Positions 1-6,071 of a DNA stretch of 6,244 nucleotides are shown here, piece by piece. Positions within the stretch are counted from its first letter, which is position 1. Every line of letters begins with the position of its first letter. Location of the stretch: NCBI GenBank assembly GCA_027068725.1, contig JAMOMD010000376.1, positions 1 to 6,244 of the forward strand, in the 5' to 3' direction. This DNA is from Thermoproteales archaeon. Lineage in GTDB: Archaea; Thermoproteota; Thermoprotei; Thermoproteales; Thermocladiaceae. The notes under the pieces are model-generated. The model saw nothing but the letters and a program-made list of their open reading frames with translations. It made no database searches and was not told the origin of the DNA. A program made the translations under genes and the position numbers.

Positions 1-2
1 GA

Positions 3-866
3 GAGGATTGGGTCAAGAAGCACGACTTATCAACGCTCAGGATAGTGCACACAGTTGGAGAGCCAATTAACCCAGAGGCATGGAGATGGTACTTCAAGAA
101 CCTGTGTAATGAGGACTGTGCAGCATCATCTACCTGGTGGATGACTGAGACAGGAATAATCATGATATCACACACGCCAGGTCTAAAGCTCATACCACTT
201 AAGCCAGGCACAAACGCCATGCCAATACCAGGAGTTGATGCTGATGTAGTTGATGAGCAGGGTAACCCATGCCCACCAGGCGTCAAGGGATATCTAGTAA
301 TTAAGACTCCATGGCCAGGAATGCTACTGACAATTCACAAGGATCCAGAGCGCTACATCAAGACGTACTGGAGCAAGTTCCCCAAGCTCATGTTCTTCAC
401 AGGAGACTTCGCAATAAAGGACGAGGATGGCTACATCTGGGTACTGGGAAGAGCAGACGAGGTCCTGAAGATAGCTGGCCACAGAATGGGTACTGCAGAG
501 ATCGAGTCAGCACTTGTACAGCACCCAGCAGTTGCTGAGGCAGCAGTTGTGGGCAAGCCAGACCCAGTCAAGGGAGAGGTACCTGTAGCATTCGTCGTGC
601 TTAAGCAAGGATATCAGCCAAGTCCAGACCTAGTCAAGGAGCTGAAGCAGTGGGTCAGGAAGACCATCGGACCAATAGCTGAGCCAGCCGAGGTGTACTT
701 CGTCACTAAGCTACCTAAGACGAGAAGTGGAAAGATCATGAGAAGACTGATAAAGGCAGTCCTGCTAGGTCAGCCACTTGGCGACGTAACAACACTAGAG
801 GACGAGGCAAGTGTTGAAGAAGTGAAGAAGGCTTACGAGGAGTTTAAGAGAATGCTAGGACAGTAA
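3..866 (+). CDS. acs: Acetyl-CoA synthetase (AMP-forming), C-terminal part
   Basis: The protein activates acetate to acetyl-CoA through an acetyl-AMP intermediate in the cytoplasm. The frame is open from base 3 and aligns with the family before any start codon (KKHDLSTLRIV runs into TVGEPINPEAW), so the gene begins off the left edge; by family length (about 650) roughly 365 residues are missing. The GTG at 45 is an internal valine codon. Visible landmarks, numbered from that codon: VGEPINPEAW (4-13); the adenylate motif WWMTETG (31-37; most family members have WWQTETG); GDFAIKDEDGYIWVLGR (120-136), the hinge into the C-terminal domain; the AGHRMGTAEIESAL loop (144-157); and PKTRSGKIMRR (224-234) with the catalytic Lys230, the lysine acetylated in bacterial Acs. 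The retained WW pair fits a small acyl pocket (acetate or propionate) rather than the 4-hydroxybutyrate-type ligases of Sulfolobales, but substrate cannot be settled here. It ends 7 bases from a convergent gene. Confidence 0.96.
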   Translation, partial: EDWVKKHDLSTLRIVHTVGEPINPEAWRWYFKNLCNEDCAASSTWWMTETGIIMISHTPGLKLIPLKPGTNAMPIPGVDADVVDEQGNPCPPGVKGYLVIKTPWPGMLLTIHKDPERYIKTYWSKFPKLMFFTGDFAIKDEDGYIWVLGRADEVLKIAGHRMGTAEIESALVQHPAVAEAAVVGKPDPVKGEVPVAFVVLKQGYQPSPDLVKELKQWVRKTIGPIAEPAEVYFVTKLPKTRSGKIMRRLIKAVLLGQPLGDVTTLEDEASVEEVKKAYEEFKRMLGQ

Positions 867-898
867 CAGAAGGTTACTCAATAACTTCTATAGTTATT
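862..898. terminator. Two short inverted repeats between convergent genes
   Basis: AGTAAC (862-867) and GTTACT (873-878) form a perfect 6-bp dyad with a 5-base loop. The TAA stop of the plus-strand synthetase lies in its left arm, and the minus-strand TAA of the next gene lies in its right arm. A second 6-bp dyad, AATAAC (880-885) / GTTATT (893-898), follows, and then a pyrimidine-rich stretch on the plus strand. Archaeal termination depends mainly on T-rich tracts, so a terminator role is inference; the dyads could be coincidence. Confidence 0.3.
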
Positions 899-1098
899 CT
901 TATCTTCTTCCCTTCAAACATTCTCAAAAGCTCGTCAATAGTTAACGTATTTTCATCCTTCATCTTCTCTATCTTTGCTTGAAGTCTCTCGAATGGTTTC
1001 ATATTTTCAAAATTTTCAATCTTCTCCTTAGCTATTATGTAGCCATCTCCTGCGTAAGGTATCGTGTAGACGTAGCCCTCGACCTGTATCTTCTCCAT
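874..1098 (-). CDS. Small hypothetical protein, 74 residues
   Basis: I do not recognise this protein. It is charged and soluble, with no membrane segment or signal. A beta-like start (MEKIQVEGYVYTIPYAGDGYII) is followed by a Lys/Glu-rich helical stretch (about residues 21-50), a second helix (TIDELLRMFEG) and a closing strand (KKIRITIEVIE), so a small alpha/beta fold is likely. I chose the ATG at 1098 over the in-frame GTG at 1113: a TATA-like element centred near 1125 predicts transcription starting at about 1099, so the GTG would lie upstream of the mRNA and the ATG would be read as a leaderless start. It sits between a convergent acetyl-CoA synthetase and a candidate sRNA on the same strand. 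Reality of the gene is supported by a coherent hydrophobic/charged pattern and its own promoter; function is unknown. Confidence 0.72.
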   Translation of the reverse strand: MEKIQVEGYVYTIPYAGDGYIIAKEKIENFENMKPFERLQAKIEKMKDENTLTIDELLRMFEGKKIRITIEVIE

Positions 1099-1120
1099 TA
1101 TTATCTTCAACACATGTTCA

Positions 1121-1130
1121 AGTTAAAGAA
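1121..1130 (-). promoter_or_regulatory. TATA-like element of the 74-residue gene
   Basis: On the minus strand the sequence reads TTCTTTAACT, an acceptable archaeal TATA box. Its centre near 1125 lies about 26 bases before the ATG at 1098, the normal distance to a start site, which implies a leaderless mRNA. It begins just after the 3' end of the candidate sRNA at 1143-1198. Confidence 0.4.
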
Positions 1131-1142
1131 TGTTGTTAGGAT

Positions 1143-1198
1143 GGTTCAGCATTGGTATCATTCTTCACCATGTCTGCAATACCAGCCTTCATCATCTG
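1143..1198 (-). ncRNA. Candidate box C/D sRNA overlapping the wtpC stop
   Basis: Box C/D sRNAs guide 2'-O-methylation through fibrillarin, Nop5 and L7Ae. Read on the minus strand: box C ATGATGA (1195-1189, exact RUGAUGA); a 12-base guide (1188-1177); box D' CAGA (1176-1173, one change from CUGA); a 4-base spacer; box C' GTGAAGA (1168-1162); a 12-base guide (1161-1150); box D CTGA (1149-1146, exact). The 12/4/12 spacing is canonical for archaea. The TGA stop of wtpC lies inside box C. A weak TATA-like stretch (ATAATAAAC, about 1219-1229, inside the wtpC coding end) would place a start near 1198; processing from the wtp mRNA is the alternative. Guide targets would be CAAUACCAGCCU and CAUUGGUAUCAU; I could not place either in an rRNA or tRNA from memory. 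No clear terminal stem is seen. Confidence 0.72.
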
Positions 1199-1935
1199 CT
1201 TTCTACACGTTCTCGAAGGTTTATTATGTTGTCTATGCTCGCTAGAAGTCTCACATAGGGTCTCGCAAAGCTAGTTCTAAGAAATTCGTCAGGTTCTCCC
1301 ACAAACACTACCTTGCCCTCGTACATGTACGCAATCTTGTCAGCAAGTAGCAGTGCTTCACAGATGTCATGTGTCACGTGTAGCGTCACGAGATTCGCAC
1401 TCCTGTGAATTAACTTCAGCAACTCGATTGCTCGCATCTTTGTCTCAGGATCGAGGTTTGCCAAAGGCTCATCTAGAAGAAGGACACTTGGCCTAACAAT
1501 GAGGGCACGAGCAAGTGCTGCTCTCTGAGCTTCTCCAGCAGAGATCTGGCTAGGCTTTCTGTCTAGTACATGTTCTATTCTTAGCATTCTCGATATTTCG
1601 AGAACTTTTTCTCGAATAACGTTCTCTGGTACTCCTCGTACTCGTAGTCCATAGGCAATGTTATCGTAGATAGACATGTGTGGAAAGAGAGCGAAGTTCT
1701 GTGGTACAAGAGCAATGTTTCTTTTCTCAGGTTTTTCGTATGTTATGTCCTTACCGTCTAGCAGTATCTTACCTCTTACCGGTCTTACTATACCAACTAT
1801 AGAGTAAAGTAGCAATGTCTTACCAACACCACTTGGTCCAAGCAATACCATGTATTCGCCTCTCCTGACTAGCAGATCACTAACTTCGACAGTTATCTGA
1901 CCAATCTTTACCAGAAGATTCTCTATCTTAAGCAT
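1192..1935 (-). CDS. wtpC: Tungstate/molybdate ABC transporter, ATP-binding protein
   Basis: This cytoplasmic ATPase drives uptake of tungstate or molybdate through the WtpB permease. Landmarks from the ATG at 1935 (247 residues): Walker A GPSGVGKT (33-40), Q-loop PQNFALFPH (78-86), signature ISAGEAQRAALARAL (131-145), Walker B VLLLDEP (151-157) with catalytic Glu156, D-loop ANLDP, and H-loop His189 in THD. Two features are unusual. The ABC signature is SAGE in place of the usual SGGE/SGGQ, and the protein ends soon after the ATPase core, with no room for the C-terminal TOBE/Mop domain that binds oxyanion in many ModC/WtpC proteins (about 340 residues). A TTG at 1944 is also in frame; the ATG is preferred because GGAG lies just upstream. 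The start overlaps the end of wtpB by 8 bases, so translation is probably coupled. Its stop is followed at once by a second TGA, both inside box C of a candidate sRNA. Family is certain; the oxyanion is inferred from wtpA. Confidence 0.93.
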   Translation of the reverse strand: MLKIENLLVKIGQITVEVSDLLVRRGEYMVLLGPSGVGKTLLLYSIVGIVRPVRGKILLDGKDITYEKPEKRNIALVPQNFALFPHMSIYDNIAYGLRVRGVPENVIREKVLEISRMLRIEHVLDRKPSQISAGEAQRAALARALIVRPSVLLLDEPLANLDPETKMRAIELLKLIHRSANLVTLHVTHDICEALLLADKIAYMYEGKVVFVGEPDEFLRTSFARPYVRLLASIDNIINLRERVESR

Positions 1936-2722
1936 AGGCTCCAACCTTGACTAATGCTCTAAGAGCTAGGAACAGTGCAAGAGCTAGAAGCAAGTAAAGT
2001 GAGGATACTGCAACAGCGTAAGGTAGTCCAAACGTATCGAACCACTTTATTATCAGGACGGTCACAGTCTCAGGATAGGGAGCTAAGACTAGCAGTGAGC
2101 CAACTTCACTTAATGCACGTGCAAATGCCAGTATTGCACCTGCAAGAATGTTTCTGTAACATAGTGGGAGTGATATAGTTAGAAATGTCCTAAACGAGGA
2201 GGCACCTAGACTACGTGCAACATACTCAAGCATTGGATCAACACTAAGAAAGCCCAGCTTTACTGCATCTACTGCAAGTGGAAAAGCAACAAACATCATC
2301 GCACTTACGATTCCCCAGAACGTGTCCTCTATTCCAAGTGGAATTATGCCACGAGAGCCAAATGCTACAAGTAGCATAACTCCAACAATAGGATGAGGAA
2401 CAACTAATGGAAGATCTACTAGAGACTCAACTACTGTCTTGCCCCTGAAGTCGACTCTTGCAAGAACATACCCCAGTGGAATGCTCACAAACACAAGTAT
2501 AGCTGTTGCTACTGTTGCTGCTAAGAGAGAGTTCTTGAGTGCATTTAGAAATTCATTACGAAGAAGTTGTGTACCAAGTATCTTACATACTACATCATAC
2601 CTACAGCATAAGAACAGTGCAAAGAAAGGTATTAGAATTGCAATTATAGCAAATGAAGATATTGCAGACAAGATTATGAGAAACTTCTCAACTTTTAGAA
2701 ACCTATCAGCTGCTCGTGACAT
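1928..2722 (-). CDS. wtpB: Tungstate/molybdate ABC transporter, permease
   Basis: This is the membrane channel subunit of the oxyanion importer. From the ATG at 2722 (264 residues) there are about six hydrophobic segments, near 14-40, 64-88, 104-121, 134-157, 190-212 and 237-256. Between the fourth and fifth lies the EAA loop that docks on the ATPase (EYVARSLGASSFRTFLTISLPL region, about 167-187, with the invariant Gly173). FARALSEVGSLL (200-211) matches the FARALGE(F/V)G motif of ModB/WtpB-type permeases. A TTG at 2734 is also in frame; the ATG is preferred as the commoner start. The gene start overlaps the end of wtpA by 17 bases, and its end overlaps wtpC by 8, so the three are one tightly packed operon in the order A-B-C. 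An unusual pair of cysteines plus a third (CCRYDVVC, 39-46) lies in the first external loop. Confidence 0.94.
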   Translation of the reverse strand: MSRAADRFLKVEKFLIILSAISSFAIIAILIPFFALFLCCRYDVVCKILGTQLLRNEFLNALKNSLLAATVATAILVFVSIPLGYVLARVDFRGKTVVESLVDLPLVVPHPIVGVMLLVAFGSRGIIPLGIEDTFWGIVSAMMFVAFPLAVDAVKLGFLSVDPMLEYVARSLGASSFRTFLTISLPLCYRNILAGAILAFARALSEVGSLLVLAPYPETVTVLIIKWFDTFGLPYAVAVSSLYLLLALALFLALRALVKVGAYA

Positions 2723-3785
2723 TTTCCAATACAAATCCTATCTTCTCCTCTCTTAAGAACTTTATTAACTCTGGCGGAACCTTACCTACTAGGATTACCT
2801 TGTTCAGGAAGGGCTGTCCACCCTCTTCAAATATCCTTCTTCCTACAGGACTCAATAATAGTTCTATGAACTTTATTGCAAGCTCCTTGTGTAGAGCAAC
2901 AGTAGGTATAGTAACTCCGTACTCGATTGCTTTCATTTTTATAGCCTTCTCCTCTGGCGAACCAACAAGTATGTGCACGATTACTCTCTGATAGAAGTTA
3001 TTGTACTCTGGCGAACCTAGGTTTATCTGTGGAGGTAATGGTATGTACAGCAGATGGTACTGAACAGCAACGCTCTTGTACTCAAATGCGTAGTCTATTG
3101 CTCCGCTCTGAAGCAGCGAGACAAGATCAATCTCCTTTGGTCTAGTTACTAGGTTACCACGTGGTGTGAATGATGCAGGTATGTACACTACTAGTGTTCC
3201 GTTCTTGTACAGTTTGTATTTTGAGCCTGGTATTTTTGATATTACAAGATTCTTCAGTATGGTCATATTGTGGTAATACAGTGCTGCGAGTGCAATAACA
3301 CCAACAGCACGGTAACCACAGGGATCCATGTTTGGATTCGAGAAACCGTATCTTACTCCAGGCATCTGAAGCACTATGTACCACTTATCAGGATGTTTGA
3401 GAAGATATGAAGCGTATTTCGAATGATTTGTAAATGCAAGTACTATCTGATTTGTTGCAAATATAGCATACCAGTTAGCATATTTTGGAAACATAAACTT
3501 TGGAATTAGTCTATAATCAGCAACACCAAGAACATCACATCTCCTCTTTAGATCCACAACCTTTCTCACAGCAAATACGCTACCACTTGGCTCAATATAC
3601 ACGGTAACGTTATACTTCTTCTCGAATATTGCAGCGATTTTCTCGAATGGTTTTGCTAGTGAGCCAGCACAGAATATTATCAATGTCGGTCTCGACTTTT
3701 GATGAGCGATGTACAGGTATGCCATTGAGACTACTGCTGCAACCGCTATCGCAACTATGATAGAGACTGCGATGATTTTTCTCAT
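2706..3785 (-). CDS. wtpA: Tungstate/molybdate-binding protein
   Basis: This is the extracellular, membrane-anchored binding protein that captures tungstate or molybdate for WtpBC. It has 359 residues, normal for WtpA. Residues 4-27 form one hydrophobic segment, likely a signal anchor; no lipobox cysteine follows (Cys39 sits within the first beta strand, IIFCAGSL, where WtpA usually has IFHAGSL). Family motifs in order: AGSL (40-43), PSGSV (66-70), VADYRLIP (88-95), WYAIFATNQIVLA (105-117), GFSNPNMDPCGYRA (147-160) and DYAFEYKSVA (231-240). Asp154 and Glu235 correspond to the two carboxylates that complete the octahedral oxyanion site in the Pyrococcus/Archaeoglobus WtpA structures, so high-affinity binding is expected. 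The ATG at 3785 is the only good start and begins the hydrophobic segment. It is the first gene of the operon, 3 bases from a palindromic operator. Tungstate rather than molybdate is inferred from the family and the likely hyperthermophilic host. Confidence 0.96.
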   Translation of the reverse strand: MRKIIAVSIIVAIAVAAVVSMAYLYIAHQKSRPTLIIFCAGSLAKPFEKIAAIFEKKYNVTVYIEPSGSVFAVRKVVDLKRRCDVLGVADYRLIPKFMFPKYANWYAIFATNQIVLAFTNHSKYASYLLKHPDKWYIVLQMPGVRYGFSNPNMDPCGYRAVGVIALAALYYHNMTILKNLVISKIPGSKYKLYKNGTLVVYIPASFTPRGNLVTRPKEIDLVSLLQSGAIDYAFEYKSVAVQYHLLYIPLPPQINLGSPEYNNFYQRVIVHILVGSPEEKAIKMKAIEYGVTIPTVALHKELAIKFIELLLSPVGRRIFEEGGQPFLNKVILVGKVPPELIKFLREEKIGFVLENVTSS

Positions 3786-3811
3786 CGGTTATCCGATATC
3801 GGATAACGGAT
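3784..3811. promoter_or_regulatory. Palindromic operator upstream of wtpA
   Basis: Bases 3788-3807 are a perfect 20-bp palindrome with half-site GTTATCCGAT. After one mismatched pair (3787/3808) three more pairs match, giving 28 bp with 13 of 14 pairs complementary (3784-3811). It touches the wtpA start codon, and its centre (3797/3798) coincides with the transcription start predicted from the TATA element at about 3824, a position where a bound dimer would block initiation. Written as ATCGGTTATCC-N6-GGATAACGGAT, it loosely resembles bacterial ModE operators as I recall them. A dimeric winged-helix regulator sensing the oxyanion is inferred; none is encoded in this window. Confidence 0.72.
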
Positions 3812-3818
3812 ATTTCAG

Positions 3819-3828
3819 CGTTATAGAA
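3819..3828 (-). promoter_or_regulatory. TATA element of the wtpABC operon
   Basis: The minus strand reads TTTCTATAAC here. The TATA-like core (CTATAA, centre about 3824) predicts a start near 3798, giving a leader of about 13 bases before the wtpA ATG at 3785. That start falls on the axis of the palindrome at 3784-3811. No convincing Shine-Dalgarno sequence precedes the ATG. Confidence 0.45.
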
Positions 3829-3879
3829 ACCTACAGAGAGACAAAGTGCTTCAACAATAGAACAAGTATGGCAAAGCAA

Positions 3880-3936
3880 CAATCAGCATAGTATAGCATC
3901 TTCATTTAGTCCGCGTGAGCCCTCTCATCACCAGCA
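3880..3936 (-). ncRNA. Candidate box C/D sRNA upstream of wtpA
   Basis: On the minus strand: box C GTGATGA (3931-3925, exact); an 11-base guide GAGGGCTCACG (3924-3914); box D' CGGA (3913-3910, one change from CUGA); a 4-base spacer; box C' ATGAAGA (3905-3899); a 12-base guide (3898-3887); box D CTGA (3886-3883, exact). If CTAA (3909-3906) were D', the guide would be 15 bases with no spacer, which is less usual. A TATTTA element centred at about 3962 predicts a start near 3936, five bases before box C. Guide complements are CGUGAGCCCUC and CAUAGUAUAGCA; the second is very AU-rich for a hyperthermophile rRNA target, and I could place neither. The terminal stem is weak. Confidence rests on motif order, spacing and the promoter. 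Confidence 0.58.
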
Positions 3937-3957
3937 TCTGATGCATCTACTAGAATG

Positions 3958-3966
3958 TAAATATTG
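3958..3966 (-). promoter_or_regulatory. TATA-like element of the C/D sRNA at 3880-3936
   Basis: The minus strand reads AATATTTAC, with its centre about 26 bases before the expected 5' end of the sRNA. It lies just past the 3' end of the kink-turn RNA, so the two RNAs are probably separate transcripts. Confidence 0.4.
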
Positions 3967-3969
3967 TTA

Positions 3970-4038
3970 AAATTGTAGCCGCTCCGGAGGACACTCGGAT
4001 CACGCGCCCGTGGGCTACACGGGCGTCTCCGAGGTCCC
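3970..4038 (-). ncRNA. Compact kink-turn hairpin RNA, H/ACA-like candidate
   Basis: This GC-rich island stands out from AT-rich flanks. Minus-strand fold: GGAC (4037-4034) and CTCGGA (4033-4028) pair with GTCC (3992-3989) and TCCGAG (3999-3994), leaving one bulged U (3993). Above lies GA (4027-4026) opposite CGT-GA (4004-4000): a textbook kink-turn, with a 3-base bulge ending in U, tandem sheared G.A/A.G pairs and both flanking helices. The apical helix CGCCCGT/ACGGGCG (4025-4019/4011-4005) closes a 7-base loop. A 12-base tail leads to ACA (3976-3974) and then UUUU. A kink-turn with its bulge on the 3' strand plus a 3' ACA is the L7Ae-binding layout of archaeal H/ACA pseudouridine guides. The predicted start, at the hairpin base, leaves no lower stem, as in the one-sided guides reported from Pyrobaculum. 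The loop GUAGCC is also fully complementary to the tail GGCUAC. An RNA gene is likely; its class is less certain. Confidence 0.68.
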
Positions 4039-4059
4039 GTTTACAGTGAGCATGATCGG

Positions 4060-4067
4060 TATATTAA
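4060..4067. promoter_or_regulatory. TATA box, probably shared by two divergent sRNAs
   Basis: TATATTAA (plus) / TTAATATA (minus) is near the archaeal optimum and close to symmetrical. On the minus strand a centre at 4063.5 predicts a start at about 4037, exactly the base of the kink-turn hairpin; a purine-rich BRE-like AAAAAGGG precedes it. On the plus strand it predicts a start at about 4090, five bases before box C of the sRNA at 4090-4152. The same octamer lies in the amt promoter. Confidence 0.65.
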
Positions 4068-4089
4068 CCCTTTTTCCTAGGTAAAGACC

Positions 4090-4152
4090 TAAGAATGATG
4101 AGCTTTCGTCCCTCAACTGAGAGATGAAGAACCAGCCGAGAACTGAATTTTT
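4090..4152 (+). ncRNA. Box C/D sRNA, one guide fits 16S rRNA
   Basis: Plus-strand order: box C ATGATGA (4095-4101, exact); guide GCTTTCGTCCCTCAA (4102-4116); box D' CTGA (4117-4120, exact); 3-base spacer; box C' ATGAAGA (4124-4130); 12-base guide ACCAGCCGAGAA (4131-4142); box D CTGA (4143-4146, exact); then TTTTT (4148-4152). The first guide is complementary over 14 bases to UGAGGGACGAAAGC, which I recall from crenarchaeal 16S rRNA just upstream of the universal GGAUUAGAUACCC. The fifth-base rule would direct 2'-O-methylation to the first G of GAGGG's GGG, about G760 in E. coli numbering (my count). The second guide's target (UUCUCGGCUGGU) I cannot place. A TATA box at 4060-4067 fits a start near 4090. 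Box D is also the left arm of a small dyad, CTGAA-TTT-TTCAG (4143-4155), which with the U-run may help termination. Confidence 0.85.
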
Positions 4153-4171
4153 CAGAATTTTAATATTAGTT

Positions 4172-4226
4172 CTAAGAGAGTAAAAGAAGGATATAATGTA
4201 AGAGGAATGGAGATAAGATAGAATTG
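4172..4226 (-). terminator. Pyrimidine-rich termination region of amt-glnK
   Basis: After an A-rich stretch following the glnK stop, the minus strand becomes strongly pyrimidine-rich (for example TTCTATCTTATCTCC and CCTTCTTTTACTCTCTT) with several short T runs and no stable hairpin. This is the usual form of an archaeal terminator. The convergent plus-strand sRNA ends about 20 bases beyond. Apart from this, 4153-4266 shows nothing I can name. Confidence 0.35.
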
Positions 4227-4266
4227 TGTGTCGGTTAGTTTTCTCGATTTGTTTTGAGTTTTGTTT

Positions 4267-5905
<1,639 letters not shown>

Positions 5906-5935
5906 AGCGAACAAAGTGTTGCAGAACCGCGATTA

Positions 5936-5945
5936 TTATATTAAG
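5936..5945 (-). promoter_or_regulatory. TATA box of the amt-glnK operon
   Basis: The minus strand reads CTTAATATAA, containing the same TTAATATA octamer as the sRNA promoter at 4060-4067. Its centre near 5940 predicts a start at about 5914, a leader of fewer than 10 bases before the ATG at 5905, and no Shine-Dalgarno sequence is present. I see no clear dyad operator in the divergent region 5906-6104. Confidence 0.6.
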
Positions 5946-6071
5946 GACAGCATGACGAAGTGCAGAGCTGATTAGTGTAAGATTGACGATGTTCTTAGGC
6001 TCATTTCTGACTATCTGACGTCGAGGAGAGAACACGAATATACACTACTGAACTTTAGTATACATCAGAAC

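Noticed and set aside
238..300. TGATGA in the acetyl-CoA synthetase gene as a possible box C.
   Set aside because: It encodes conserved synthetase residues, and no D or D' box follows.
3154..3384. Minus-strand open frame inside wtpA in another frame, and similar open frames opposite amt, wtpB and wtpA.
   Set aside because: They overlap well-conserved genes and have no promoter, binding site or recognisable content.
3704..3790. TTGATGA near the 5' end of wtpA as a possible box C on the plus strand.
   Set aside because: No CTGA box at any acceptable spacing; it is antisense to coding sequence.
3970..4038. The kink-turn RNA as a riboswitch in the wtpA leader.
   Set aside because: A separate TATA element, a predicted start and a palindromic operator lie between it and wtpA, so it is unlikely to be part of that mRNA.
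3975..4040. The GC-rich hairpin region as a tRNA gene.
   Set aside because: No T-loop or D-loop consensus and no acceptor stem on either strand.
3975..4046. The same hairpin as an RNA on the plus strand (an ACA occurs at 4042-4044).
   Set aside because: The kink-turn GA/GA arrangement exists only on the minus strand; on the plus strand the internal loop is TC opposite TCACG.
3977..4056. A two-sided H/ACA pocket with lower stem TGCTC (4053-4049) / GAGCG (3985-3981).
   Set aside because: It would need transcription to start at or before 4053, only about ten bases from the TATA box; the predicted start is near 4037.
5952..6020. C/D-like run on the plus strand in the amt/oxidoreductase divergent region (ATGACGA, CTGA, TTGACGA, CTGA).
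   Set aside because: Both C-type boxes deviate from RUGAUGA, and the guide lengths would be about 9 and 17 bases, outside the archaeal norm.
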